Source: Dysidea avara (Eukaryota > Porifera > Demospongiae > Dictyoceratida > Dysideidae). Taken from it: DNA of 64,000 nt. The position numbers were made by a program, and so were the translations under genes. How positions within the stretch are numbered: the first letter of the stretch is position 1; each line of letters starts with the position of its first letter. Below, in pieces: positions 33,382 through 43,985 of this stretch. A model generated the notes under the pieces. It saw only the letters and a program-made list of their open reading frames with translations, made no database searches and had not been told where the DNA came from. The stretch is from positions 2,377,445 through 2,441,444 of the forward strand of contig NC_089276.1 of the NCBI RefSeq assembly GCF_963678975.1. The letters run 5' to 3'.

Positions 33382-35115
33382 ATGGTTCGCGCAGTTGACA
33401 GTGTCCTTAAGAAGAAAGCTAGTATAAGAAAAGCAGGGGAAATGTATGGCATACCAAAATCCACAATTGCAGATCGAATAAGTGGGTGTGTGATGGAGGG
33501 AGCTAGAAGTGGTCCACTTAGGTATCTCAACACACAGCAAGAAGAGGAGCTTGTACACTTTCTGTTAGAGTGTGCTTCAATTAGATATCCAAAGAGTCGT
33601 CAAGAAGTGATTGGTATGGTGCAGCGTCTATTAAGTGACTGTGGGATTGAAAAAACTGTGACACATGGTTGGTTGGAATCGTTTTGCCACCGTCATCCTA
33701 ATGTAGCATTGCGTGCTACCGCCTCCTTATCCCTTTCCAGAGCTAAAGCGTCAGACACTACTGTTATTAACAAATATTATGATCTTCTTGAAAGCACCAT
33801 GGATTTATATGACCTTCATGATAAACCTTGCCAGCTGTTTAACGTTGACGAAACTGGTATGCCTCTTAATCCCAAACCTTTAAGAATGGTTTGTGGCACA
33901 GGATCAAAGAATCCGGCTTCAATATGCTCAGGTAACAAGTCTCAAATTACTATAGTCGGGTGTGTCAATGCTGCAGGCTACTGTATTCCTCCTATGGTCA
34001 TCTATGGTCGCAAAGCTATCAGAGCTGTGTTGGTGGAAAATGAAATTCCTGGTACAATCTATGGGTTGTCTTCCAAAGGTTGGATTGATCAAGACCTGTT
34101 TGATCAGTGGTGTGACCACTTTTTGTGCTATACTCCATCGACTAGACCACTACTTTTATTGATGGATGGACATTCCGCACACTATTGTCCAAGTGTTATT
34201 CACCGTGCTTCTGAAAATAAAGTGGTGCTGATGGCTTTGCCACCTAATACAACGCATTTAACACAACCTTTGGATAAAGGTATATACGGGCCTCTAAAAG
34301 TTGAGTGGAGGAAGGTATGTCATGATTATATTGTTCAAAACCCTGGAAAACTGATTACGCTATACAATTTTTCTCCTTTATTTTCAAAAGCTTGGATGAA
34401 AAGCATGACAATTATGAATATTATGGCTGGGTTTAGCACTACAGGAATTTTCCCAACTGATAGAAATAAAGTGATTTCCAAGTTGGAAGCATCCATGTGT
34501 ACTCCAACAAAACAACCCAGCAAGCTGTCATATTTGCCGTTGCTGACACCTGTTCCTTCACCACCCAGAAAAACAAGCAGTAAAAAATGCATTGTTTTTT
34601 CAGAATTAGAAATACAGCTGTTTCTTGAGAGACATGAGGAGGGATATGATGGTGGGGATGAGCGGTACAAAATTTGGCTGGAAACATACCACCCAGGAGC
34701 AGAAACTATCAGTAATGTTTCCTTGAATCAGTCTGTTTTTCATACACCAAAGCAAGAAAGTAAAACTAAGAAGTATACTCAGATTGCTGTTGTTTCAAAA
34801 CCTGCAAGTAGAATTGATAAACTTTTTAGTAAACCGGACCTGCCTTCTAAGTTACCAACTAAAACAGAAAAAAGCTGTGGACGGGTTCTTACCAGTTCTG
34901 AGGCATTGAAGCTTTTACAAGAGAAGGAAGAAAAAAAAGATGTGGCCAAGCAGAAGAAAGATGCTGCCAAGCAGAAGAAAGATGCTGTCAAGCAGAAGAA
35001 AGAACTTTGTCAAAACAATGCAGAAAAGAAAGTACAGAAGCAAGTAGATGAGAATGTTGGAATAGTTGAAGAGGGAAGTAAGAGGAAAGATAATCCAGGT
35101 AACATTATCATGTAA
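33382..35115 (+). CDS. Pogo/Tigger-like DDE transposase
   Basis: 577 residues. Order: psq-type helix-turn-helix (about 5-40, RKAGEMYGIPKSTIADRI); CENP-B-type second HTH (about 50-110, ending GWLESFCHRHP); DDE core with Asp in FNVDETGMPLN (about 155), Asp in LLLLMDGHSAHY (about 255) and Asp in THLTQPLDKGIYGPLK (about 290), giving the DDD arrangement usual for pogo; then a Lys-rich tail with a 7-residue repeat (KQKKDAA type). It cuts and joins element ends at TA targets in the nucleus. The open frame also runs upstream to an ATG at 33256, right after a splice acceptor, but TGA at 33367-33369 (codon 38) interrupts it. The preceding residues (RGVYKD, then DEDRMV) make a Trp the expected residue there. 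So either initiation is at 33382, or the natural start is broken. Confidence 0.85.
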   Translation: MVRAVDSVLKKKASIRKAGEMYGIPKSTIADRISGCVMEGARSGPLRYLNTQQEEELVHFLLECASIRYPKSRQEVIGMVQRLLSDCGIEKTVTHGWLESFCHRHPNVALRATASLSLSRAKASDTTVINKYYDLLESTMDLYDLHDKPCQLFNVDETGMPLNPKPLRMVCGTGSKNPASICSGNKSQITIVGCVNAAGYCIPPMVIYGRKAIRAVLVENEIPGTIYGLSSKGWIDQDLFDQWCDHFLCYTPSTRPLLLLMDGHSAHYCPSVIHRASENKVVLMALPPNTTHLTQPLDKGIYGPLKVEWRKVCHDYIVQNPGKLITLYNFSPLFSKAWMKSMTIMNIMAGFSTTGIFPTDRNKVISKLEASMCTPTKQPSKLSYLPLLTPVPSPPRKTSSKKCIVFSELEIQLFLERHEEGYDGGDERYKIWLETYHPGAETISNVSLNQSVFHTPKQESKTKKYTQIAVVSKPASRIDKLFSKPDLPSKLPTKTEKSCGRVLTSSEALKLLQEKEEKKDVAKQKKDAAKQKKDAVKQKKELCQNNAEKKVQKQVDENVGIVEEGSKRKDNPGNIIM

Positions 35116-37012
35116 CCTACAGAGCATGCATAACAGATGTTGTCCTTTAAGCGTGATTATATAATCCTGATACACTACTGGCTGACTCCATTGATAATTA
35201 TTACTTTGTGTGCATGTTCGTATGGGGCTGGAATGAAGGCTTCGTAATCTTTATACCTTCGAAGAGGGTTTGAAAAGCTTCATATCCATGGTTACAGTCT
35301 TATAAATTCAGTAAAAGTTGTGAAATATCACCAAAATTTTATTGTGTGGTATAGCTGTATAGTATCTAAAGCCTGTATACTATTTTTATAGCTGCTACAA
35401 TGAGTGTGCCCACAAGTCACCACATAGGCATATACACAGTGCTGGCAATTATGCAAGAAGCTTTATAGGATTCAGAGACTTTACTAAATGCATGTCTGAT
35501 CTGTACTATACAAGTATAAGAAAAAGTTAGGAATTTTCAGTATGAGTAGGGACTGTAATAAAAAGGACTGTCAAAGCAAACTTGAACACAACTCAACAAC
35601 TGAGTGTATGCTTTTTAATCCCTACTTTAGCCATGTGCAACTAATAACAAATGGCTAAAGCAAGGATTAAAATGCATATACTCATTTGTTGAGTCATGTT
35701 CAATTTTGCTTTGCCAGCTTGTTTCAGTGCTTTTAATTGCAGTTCCTACTCATACCGAAAATTCCTAATTTTTTCTTACACTTGTTTGTGTACTCTTTTT
35801 TGTAAATGAATTTTATTTAGCACACAATTGTGTCTAGAGTGTGTTAATCACAGCAAAGAAAGGCACTGGCTTAGCTAGTTAACCTTGCTTAAAAGAAGCA
35901 CACTAAAATACTTTTAAGCACGTACATTCTCGATGATGTACAAGAGTAACTAACTGCATGGTAAAGTAGATAACACAACACACTGTTTAAATCGGCACAA
36001 GCGTGAAACATTGGTGTAATCAGTGGGAAGCCATATACAGTACAATAGTGCATTCCAGCATAAATGTGGGCGAGTCTATAATTCCAGTAGACATTTAATA
36101 TTGTGTTTGTCATTGGAACCATTCTCCCAAAGAAGTAACACAGTAGGTATAGGCAATTTACAGCTAGGTTTACAGCTAGCAAAGTCAGGTGACACGCCCT
36201 TTATTTAGCTAGTAGCTAGTGAACTGGTCACGCCCTCTATTTAACCTGTGAGTACCTGTACAGTTGTACCCCCACCGGACCTTCTGTGATCCTTTTGCAG
36301 CATACAAGCATGTCCCTACCCATGGTGTATCTCAAATAAAATCACGTGAGTGTTACAATTTGTTAAGTCATACGTGTTGATTGTACAGTACTGCTTACTG
36401 ACTACTAATGGAAGCCATACAGATGAGCAATGGCCAAGATAAAGAAAGATCAAAGCTAAAACTGTAACAGAATAGTGCTTAAAATTGTGAAAAGTTTTCT
36501 GCCTTGAAATTCTAGGCATTTCCACCAAAGAAGTAAGGCTGTAGCTGCAGCCAGTTTTCCACTACGCTTGACTGAATGAATCAGGCAGAAAGACAGTCAG
36601 TAGAATATTTGCTAAATAATTTTTTTTTAAATATCGTAGCACCTCGTCAAAAACGCTTAGAGTTGTTCTAAAGACACATTTTGGCTTGTTTCTGCATGAC
36701 CAATACTGCCAAGTGGTCGTGAAGGATTTGTGAAGATAAGTTTAAGTTGATTTCTTCATGGACCACGTCCACAAATCACCAATGTCCCTACTATGTCGTA
36801 CTGTATGATACGTACGTAACAAGCACACCTCACGTATGGTTGCACTCTGGTATCACTACTTTTTGTCATCATGTGCTAGTGAATTCTGCTGCATGTACTG
36901 GATGTCCACAGCTATTATATGTTGTTTTGCATAGGTTCCAATTTTTTTTGTTTGATTAAAATTAAATACAGCTAGGTAGTAGTGTATATATAGTTCTACA
37001 TAATATTGTGTA
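35116..37012. other. Non-coding spacer between transposase and Ulp1-PHD genes
   Basis: No convincing exon apart from the fold-back MITE at 35511-35784. A possible splice acceptor (CCTTTTGCAG, ends 36300) could belong to an unseen 5' exon of the downstream gene. Confidence 0.4.
35511..35784. mobile_element. Fold-back MITE, about 274 bp
   Basis: Ends CAAGTATAAGAAAAAGTTAG and CTAATTTTTTCTTACACTTG. The arms are imperfect inverted copies throughout. A duplicate is at 44381-44654 by virtue of the repeated contig. Confidence 0.7.
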
Positions 37013-37875
37013 ATGAATTTAAGGAAATGTGGTCTATTTGTAGGGAAATTTAAGAATTATGAAGTGTCTGATGATGTTGAAATTACGAATTGTAATAATA
37101 GTGACAAGCCTTTATCAAAATCAAAGATACGACGTCAAAAACTAGACAGTAGAAAAACCATGAAGCATTTAGTATCCTTCAAACTTCCTTCTTTACAGTG
37201 CATATTGAGTGGAAAGTGGTTGAACGACACTCACATTAATGCAGCAAGTCAGCTTCTAAAGGCTCAGTTTCCTTCTGTTTTGGGTTTACATGACACAAAG
37301 TATGGACAAGATTTGTCTTTTCCCAACACTGATAGCCCGTTTGTGCAGATTTTACATTCTAAAAATCACTGGTTGACAGTGGAAGGAGTAAACTCATCTT
37401 TAGTAAAAGTATATGATACCCCAGCATTGAAAATGTGCAAGCTCAAATTGCTGCAATTATACAGAGCTCCAGTAAGTCCATTAATTTTTAATTGGAGACA
37501 ATGCAAGAACAGCTTGGAAGCAGTGACTGTGGATTATTTTCAATAGCATATGCAACTGAATTGTGTTTTGGAAATGATGTCTCTTGTTTGTGTTACTATC
37601 AAGACAAGTTAAGGCCTCATTTTGTAGAGTGTCTTAGATCAGAAAAATTGGTTCCATTTCCATCTAAGTCAATCAGAAGAAGAAAGGCCTTGCCCACCAC
37701 ACTTACTTTTGACATATACTGCTCTTGTCGTCTGCCAGAGTTGGTGGGAGGAGAACCAATGGCAGCATGTGAGAAATGTCACGAATGGTACCATCGTTCC
37801 TGTGAGAATATTCCCAAGGAAGTTTTCACTGAGAGCGATGTTCAGTGGGTTTGCAGTAAGTGTGTAAATGATTGA
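37013..37875 (+). CDS. Ulp1/SUMO-protease-like domain fused to PHD finger (frameshifted)
   Basis: Two overlapping frames form one gene. Part 1 (37013 to about 37498): WLNDTHINAASQLLKAQFP and FVQILHSKNHWLTVEG (catalytic His), then VYDTP (Asp). Part 2 (from about 37499): MQEQLGSSDCGLFSIAYA (Gln and catalytic Cys). Together these give the C48 His-Asp-Gln-Cys set. A C-terminal C4HC3 PHD finger follows: YCSCRLPE, CEKCHEWYHRSC, VCSKC; stop at 37875. Proteases of this class remove SUMO or related modifiers; PHD fingers usually read histone H3 tails. A 1-nt shift near 37490-37503 separates the parts. GTAAGT...AG at 37472-37497 would also join them in phase, but a 26-nt intron is implausibly short, and the skipped residues look like normal protease sequence. 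So I read it as a frameshift, or possibly a programmed one. Confidence 0.75.
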
Positions 37876-39570
37876 TGATTTTGAGTGACAACACTGCAAG
37901 GCGTATATAAACTCTAATACAAGTAACATGTTATTAGTTGTCTTTATGGTATGTATTATCAGTTTGAAAGCTTTATGTTATATTTTTATTTGTAAGTAAA
38001 GTGTGCCATCAATGTACGGTCACCAGGTAGCTTTGGATGCCAGCTGCAGCACGCTGAAATGTAATCCACTGTATTAACTTGCGTTCTGCATCATTATTAC
38101 CTTAGACTCTCACCATATAGCATACAAAGTTTTTGTAGAATTTCATTAGGACTTGGTTTGGTGAGCAGCTCACAAAGTGCACAACAGCTCAGTATTTAGC
38201 ACAGGTAACCATCCAAATGTATGAGTGTGTGTAGCAGGGATGGATCAAAAGGGACCCAAATTTAGTTGTAAATATGTGGTAACAAGTTTATGATGTAGCC
38301 ACAGCTATGTATAGAATAGCCATATCTGACCTTCGTCGGTAACTCCATAGCTATAACTGCAACCAGGCAAACGTATGTCTAGTAAAAATGCATAATAATG
38401 ATTGCTCTATTAGAGTAGTTGACTGCTTTATCAGAATAATGAAATTAAAGTGCAGATCACTACATATTTCACTCCTGCCTATTCTCAAGGGTACGGTGCT
38501 ACGTTATGATCAATTTTTCCCATTCAAGAGTTTAAATGTTTTCATGGCTGCCTATCTGTTGTAAGGCAACCATTTATTTCATATTATTATTCAATTTTAC
38601 ATGTAACTGCATCTTGTAAATTTAAGAGTAAATTAACCAACATCAAAGTTAATTAATTGATGTATGACATACATATTTGTAACTGCACCAATGTCTTTGT
38701 GCACCATACTCTTTTTGAGGTATTGCACAACACAATAAATAAAGTAAATCATATTGAGGATATATTGTGGTCTTCTGACAATCTGCAGCTGCACAGCTAT
38801 AGTGAGAAAAGTCAGAACTGCTGATAGTAGCCTACATTGCTTATTAAAGTAATCATGCATGATACAGTAGAAATTTTGAAGCATTGTGCATTAATTAAAA
38901 GTGACTGCTCACTATAAAATATTTGCATGCTTTAGTTTGTTAGGCACTGAGGATAAGTTGCCAATTACCAACTGATTAATTACTATCACATCTTTGTATG
39001 CAATATTTATTTTAATTGTAGTATCTCTTGCAAATGTCTTACCTTGACATCAAGATGTCTGAGCTAAAAGAAACTATAATGCATATATAATGAACGATTT
39101 AACAGAACTCCGCCTGTTTCTGTAGATAATTCATTTACTGGTAGTTAGGCTATAATACATTCCTATAATGCACAGATACAAACTTTTACACAAATTTTGC
39201 AGTAGCTGGTTTGTTACAAAAAATGAATAGTTCAGTATTCTCTTCTTAAATCTTCTATGCATTATATATGTGCTATTCTCAGTATGGAATTTCCATGACC
39301 TTAAAAATAGCTTATAATTATATCAAAATCAATATTTCATGCATGGCATGGACAAAGGCCATGCATGACATTCCCACAAACTTTAGACTATTATAGTATA
39401 ACGTTCTAGGTCATTAATTAAAAGATATTCTGATAAAACAGTCAAGCATGAAGTTTCAACTATACTCTAATAGAACAATCACTAATAGCTACAAAAAATT
39501 TCTGTACTTTATCAATTAACTTTTATTTTGAGGGAATAAGTTAGCAAAAGGGGTTTAATTTAATTGCTGT
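37876..39570. other. Non-coding right part of the pogo transposon
   Basis: Contains an internal terminal-repeat-like block (37995-38200) and D-repeat fragments near 38397-38430 and 39462-39481. No gene recognised. Confidence 0.45.
37995..38200 (+). repeat. Internal, diverged copy of the pogo left terminal repeat
   Basis: AGTAAAGTGTGCCATCAATG... aligns with the left end from GAGTAAGCC onward. It includes TCACCAGGTAG...GATGCCAG, GCATCATTATTACCTTAGAC and TTTGTAGAATTTCATTAGGA, all in left-end orientation. It is clearly older than the outer terminal repeats. Confidence 0.6.
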
Positions 39571-39779
39571 CAGGGGCGGATCTAGGATTTTTGAAAGGGG
39601 ATTTCCAGAGGTACACATCTGGAGGATTTGATTGACTGTTCTATTAGAGTATCTCGATCTTATAAAGGTTTGCTGGATAGCTATTACTTAATGTTTGGAC
39701 AGCTGTTCTGAAGCAAGCCCATCCTAGAGGGGTTTTTGGAAACCTCAGAAACCCCCCTCCACCCCTAAAACCGCCCCTG
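39571..39779. mobile_element. MITE with CAGGGGCGGATC ends, 5-bp TSD GCTGT
   Basis: Left end CAGGGGCGGATCTAGG; right end ACCGCCCCTG. GCTGT flanks it exactly at 39566-39570 and 39780-39784. A D repeat is nested near 39630-39660. Same family as 4715-5051. Confidence 0.8.
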
Positions 39780-40092
39780 GCTGTATAGCAGTCCTGACTT
39801 CTCAAAATCAAATAGCTAGCTTGCTAGCTGTGCAGCTGCAGATCGTCATAAGACTACAATAAACACTTAATATAATTTATTTTGTTGTTTGTTAGCATAA
39901 AACAGGTGAACACGTATAAATTTGCTCATAAATCCACCAAAAGTTGTATAGTTTCGTGTAGAATAGATGTCCGATGTTTGATTGCTCTACACGCGATAAT
40001 ATATTCAACGATTGCTCGGGCGTGGCTTTGAGTAATTAGCTAATATTTGGTATGCTGAACCTTAGGTGACTACTCTTACTAATTACCAAGTT

Positions 40093-41579
40093 TAGGGTCC
40101 GCAATCCGAAAAATCTACTTTCACAAATCAATCCCCTACCATTGTGGGATGTTCATTGTAGTATCCCATTGCTAGATCCACCATGAAACCGGAGGCACGA
40201 TTGTTGTCTTCACAGAACTATCGATTTTAGTATTTCGTGAGATGCAAAAATTATTTTAAAATTTCGTGCTCCACACAAACAACAGGATAGAACCTGCTGC
40301 TTAGCTAGGTATTATCTAGAGTTAATGTAGTTAAAAAGTACGCACAGTAATACGCAAATGATTCACTGGGTTACCGGCACAGGGTTGCTTTCTCTCAAAA
40401 AGCAGAAAACAAAATACGAATTTTCAAATTCAAACTGCCCTACCAGCCAAGATAAGAAAAGCCAACTCTTCCTCATAGTGATGTGATAAGGTTGGATGCA
40501 TAGTCTGTCTATGCTGTTAGTCTGGAAAGGATCTGAGACTTCTCACCATCTGGGTGAAGAACGTCAAAATTTTCGTGCATCATTTCAAGGGATTCTCTCA
40601 ATGGTACCAAAGTGCTTTCCAGTACTTCTGATGCCACACCGGTCACTTAATTTTGATTAGAATGATGATAAAAGATGGTTCAAAACGTTTGGTAGTAGTA
40701 GTAGTTGGTATTTCTGTGATTTCATATGATGCAGTATACCAGCAGCTCACCAGGAGCTCCACCCAGCTCGAATCAAAAATGAAAGATTTTGTGCATTTTT
40801 CGGTTTGTTTTGGGATGTTTTGCAGCATAATGGTGATGTAGGGTGATCTAGTGAAGATTTGAAGCTGCTGTGGAGCGTGAGAGGTGAAGTCAATTTTGGA
40901 CGATTTTGCTGCCTCCCTTGATGCATAGCTTAGAGCGAGACGTGGAAGCTGTGGATGAAGCAATAATTGACAACCGCTATTATCAGACGTTCAGGGACAT
41001 CTTTTGCCATAGTTTTAGTCTATAATTAATGATTTTTGAGGCTGCAGAAGCGCTGGAAATGGCTAGAAAGTGCGACACAATTCTTTGATGCTGCAGAAAA
41101 TTTTGACGCTCGTCACCCAGATGGTGAGAAGTCTCAGATCTTTTCCAAACAAACAGCATAGACGGACTATGCACCCAACCGTATCGAAACACTATGAGGA
41201 ATAGTTGGCTTCTCTTGCCCTGGGTGGTAGGACAGTTTGAATTCGAAACTTCGTATTTCTTTGTCTGTTTTTTCAAAGAAAGCAACCCTGTGCCGGGCAC
41301 CCAGCAAATCATTTACTTATTTCTGTGCGTAGTTTTCAACTACAACAACTCTGGATACAATGTGGCTAAGTAGCAAGTTTCATCCGGTCCTTTGTGTGGA
41401 GCACGAAATTTTAAAAGTAAATCTTGCATCTTGTGAGATACTGAAAATGATATTTCTGTGAAGACAACAATCGTGCCTCCGGTTTCATGGTGGATCAAGC
41501 AATGGGATACTACAATGAACACCCCACAATGGTAGGGGGATTGATTTGTAGAAATTGATTTTTCGGATTGCGGACCCTA
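40093..41579. mobile_element. hAT-like fold-back element A3, nested in the pogo right end
   Basis: Ends TAGGGTCCGCAATCCGAAAA and its complement. It splits the right terminal repeat with duplication of CCAAGTT (or ACCAAGTT, one base being ambiguous). Arms of several hundred bases are inverted, but diverged in the interior from A1/A2, so this is a related subfamily. No transposase; short frames only. Confidence 0.8.
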
Positions 41580-41845
41580 CCAAGTTGCATTGAGATCTGT
41601 GCATATACTGGGCTTTGCGAGCTACAGTCCGAAAATTCATACTTTTGGCCAAAACTGCATGCGATTCGGACAACCACTTAATGGTAGGCCAAACCCACAG
41701 TCCTTGATGGAATTCTACAAAACTTGGTGTGCTGGATGGTGATGGTCTAAGGTAATAACAATGCAAAATTCAACTTGATAGATTCTGTAGTTTCTGTGTA
41801 CTGGCGTCCGAAAACACCTGGTGGCCGAACATCGGTGGCTTACTC
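41580..41845 (-). repeat. Right terminal inverted repeat of the pogo transposon (outer part)
   Basis: The reverse complement matches 31426-31690 at roughly 90% or better. It continues at about 39890-40092 on the other side of A3. Confidence 0.8.
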
Positions 41846-41986
41846 TACACCACATCAGTTTGTGAGGGGCTGTTAATTATGTAGTCGGGTAGGAAAATTA
41901 GCATTTGTTGTAAGGTTGAACAGTTTTTAGTGAAACCAAACTGAGAACAACTAATATATTTACTAATGTGAGTGATAATTTTGTTG

Positions 41987-42186
41987 NNNNNNNNNNNNNN
42001 NNNNNNNNNNNNNNNNNNNNNNNNNNNNNNNNNNNNNNNNNNNNNNNNNNNNNNNNNNNNNNNNNNNNNNNNNNNNNNNNNNNNNNNNNNNNNNNNNNNN
42101 NNNNNNNNNNNNNNNNNNNNNNNNNNNNNNNNNNNNNNNNNNNNNNNNNNNNNNNNNNNNNNNNNNNNNNNNNNNNNNNNNNNNNN
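41987..42186. other. Assembly gap (200 N)
   Basis: Run of exactly 200 N; any reading frame drawn through it is meaningless. A round gap size usually marks unknown true length. Confidence 0.99.
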
Positions 42187-42251
42187 CAGTTGTAAATACC
42201 AGTATTGCTACTACTAGCCGAGGTGTGTACAAAGATTGAGATGAAGATAGA

Positions 42252-43985
42252 ATGGTTCGCGCAGTTGACAGTGTCCTTAAGAAGAAAGCTAGTATAAGAA
42301 AAGCAGGGGAAATGTATGGCATACCAAAATCCACAATTGCAGATCGAATAAGTGGGTGTGTGATGGAGGGAGCTAGAAGTGGTCCACTTAGGTATCTCAA
42401 CACACAGCAAGAAGAGGAGCTTGTACACTTTCTGTTAGAGTGTGCTTCAATTAGATATCCAAAGAGTCGTCAAGAAGTGATTGGTATGGTGCAGCGTCTA
42501 TTAAGTGACTGTGGGATTGAAAAAACTGTGACACATGGTTGGTTGGAATCGTTTTGCCACCGTCATCCTAATGTAGCATTGCGTGCTACCGCCTCCTTAT
42601 CCCTTTCCAGAGCTAAAGCGTCAGACACTACTGTTATTAACAAATATTATGATCTTCTTGAAAGCACCATGGATTTATATGACCTTCATGATAAACCTTG
42701 CCAGCTGTTTAACGTTGACGAAACTGGTATGCCTCTTAATCCCAAACCTTTAAGAATGGTTTGTGGCACAGGATCAAAGAATCCGGCTTCAATATGCTCA
42801 GGTAACAAGTCTCAAATTACTATAGTCGGGTGTGTCAATGCTGCAGGCTACTGTATTCCTCCTATGGTCATCTATGGTCGCAAAGCTATCAGAGCTGTGT
42901 TGGTGGAAAATGAAATTCCTGGTACAATCTATGGGTTGTCTTCCAAAGGTTGGATTGATCAAGACCTGTTTGATCAGTGGTGTGACCACTTTTTGTGCTA
43001 TACTCCATCGACTAGACCACTACTTTTATTGATGGATGGACATTCCGCACACTATTGTCCAAGTGTTATTCACCGTGCTTCTGAAAATAAAGTGGTGCTG
43101 ATGGCTTTGCCACCTAATACAACGCATTTAACACAACCTTTGGATAAAGGTATATACGGGCCTCTAAAAGTTGAGTGGAGGAAGGTATGTCATGATTATA
43201 TTGTTCAAAACCCTGGAAAACTGATTACGCTATACAATTTTTCTCCTTTATTTTCAAAAGCTTGGATGAAAAGCATGACAATTATGAATATTATGGCTGG
43301 GTTTAGCACTACAGGAATTTTCCCAACTGATAGAAATAAAGTGATTTCCAAGTTGGAAGCATCCATGTGTACTCCAACAAAACAACCCAGCAAGCTGTCA
43401 TATTTGCCGTTGCTGACACCTGTTCCTTCACCACCCAGAAAAACAAGCAGTAAAAAATGCATTGTTTTTTCAGAATTAGAAATACAGCTGTTTCTTGAGA
43501 GACATGAGGAGGGATATGATGGTGGGGATGAGCGGTACAAAATTTGGCTGGAAACATACCACCCAGGAGCAGAAACTATCAGTAATGTTTCCTTGAATCA
43601 GTCTGTTTTTCATACACCAAAGCAAGAAAGTAAAACTAAGAAGTATACTCAGATTGCTGTTGTTTCAAAACCTGCAAGTAGAATTGATAAACTTTTTAGT
43701 AAACCGGACCTGCCTTCTAAGTTACCAACTAAAACAGAAAAAAGCTGTGGACGGGTTCTTACCAGTTCTGAGGCATTGAAGCTTTTACAAGAGAAGGAAG
43801 AAAAAAAAGATGTGGCCAAGCAGAAGAAAGATGCTGCCAAGCAGAAGAAAGATGCTGTCAAGCAGAAGAAAGAACTTTGTCAAAACAATGCAGAAAAGAA
43901 AGTACAGAAGCAAGTAGATGAGAATGTTGGAATAGTTGAAGAGGGAAGTAAGAGGAAAGATAATCCAGGTAACATTATCATGTAA
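42252..43985 (+). CDS. Pogo/Tigger-like transposase, duplicated contig copy
   Basis: Identical in translation to 33382-35115. Upstream sequence including the ATG equivalent of 33256 falls in the gap; the codon-38 TGA is present just before the start. Probably the same gene, represented twice. Confidence 0.8.
   Translation: MVRAVDSVLKKKASIRKAGEMYGIPKSTIADRISGCVMEGARSGPLRYLNTQQEEELVHFLLECASIRYPKSRQEVIGMVQRLLSDCGIEKTVTHGWLESFCHRHPNVALRATASLSLSRAKASDTTVINKYYDLLESTMDLYDLHDKPCQLFNVDETGMPLNPKPLRMVCGTGSKNPASICSGNKSQITIVGCVNAAGYCIPPMVIYGRKAIRAVLVENEIPGTIYGLSSKGWIDQDLFDQWCDHFLCYTPSTRPLLLLMDGHSAHYCPSVIHRASENKVVLMALPPNTTHLTQPLDKGIYGPLKVEWRKVCHDYIVQNPGKLITLYNFSPLFSKAWMKSMTIMNIMAGFSTTGIFPTDRNKVISKLEASMCTPTKQPSKLSYLPLLTPVPSPPRKTSSKKCIVFSELEIQLFLERHEEGYDGGDERYKIWLETYHPGAETISNVSLNQSVFHTPKQESKTKKYTQIAVVSKPASRIDKLFSKPDLPSKLPTKTEKSCGRVLTSSEALKLLQEKEEKKDVAKQKKDAAKQKKDAVKQKKELCQNNAEKKVQKQVDENVGIVEEGSKRKDNPGNIIM

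Larger units (their letters stand above)
31426..41845 (+). mobile_element. Pogo/Tigger-type transposon with Ulp1-PHD cargo, 10.4 kb
   Basis: Both ends start GAGTAAGCCACCGATGTTC (left, and right in reverse complement). TA flanks at 31424-31425 and 41846-41847; LINE2 rejoins perfectly without it, so this is a TA-target element. Terminal inverted repeats are about 450 bp and 90% or more alike: left 31426 to about 31870, right 41845-41580 plus about 40092-39890, the gap being nested element A3. It carries a 577-codon DDE transposase (33382-35115) and, 1.9 kb downstream on the same strand, a Ulp1-like protease/PHD gene (37013-37875). Nested MITEs lie at 32445-33172, 35511-35784, 39571-39779 and 40093-41579. 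The pairing of TA ends and pogo transposase is coherent; the protease-PHD gene is unexpected for this group. Confidence 0.85.
33317..41986 (+). repeat. 8,670-bp block repeated across the assembly gap (copy 1)
   Basis: Appears identical, base for base wherever compared, to 42187-50856. Copy 1 ends exactly at the N run and copy 2 starts exactly after it. The suffix of the left contig therefore equals the prefix of the right contig, the signature of an unmerged overlap. Confidence 0.9.

Noticed and set aside
33211..33558. Minus-strand frames over the transposase start and other shadow frames
   Set aside because: They are antisense of the transposase coding region and show no domain of their own.
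37472..37497. 26-nt GT-AG intron in the Ulp1 gene
   Set aside because: It would join the frames in phase but is far below the usual minimum intron size, and it removes residues that fit the protease fold. A frameshift is more likely. Kept as an alternative only.
40643..41766. Several 60-109-codon frames in A3
   Set aside because: They lie in inverted arms of a non-autonomous element, with no recognisable motif and no conservation seen.
41898..42428. Open frames reading through the gap
   Set aside because: They consist of N and antisense of the transposase.
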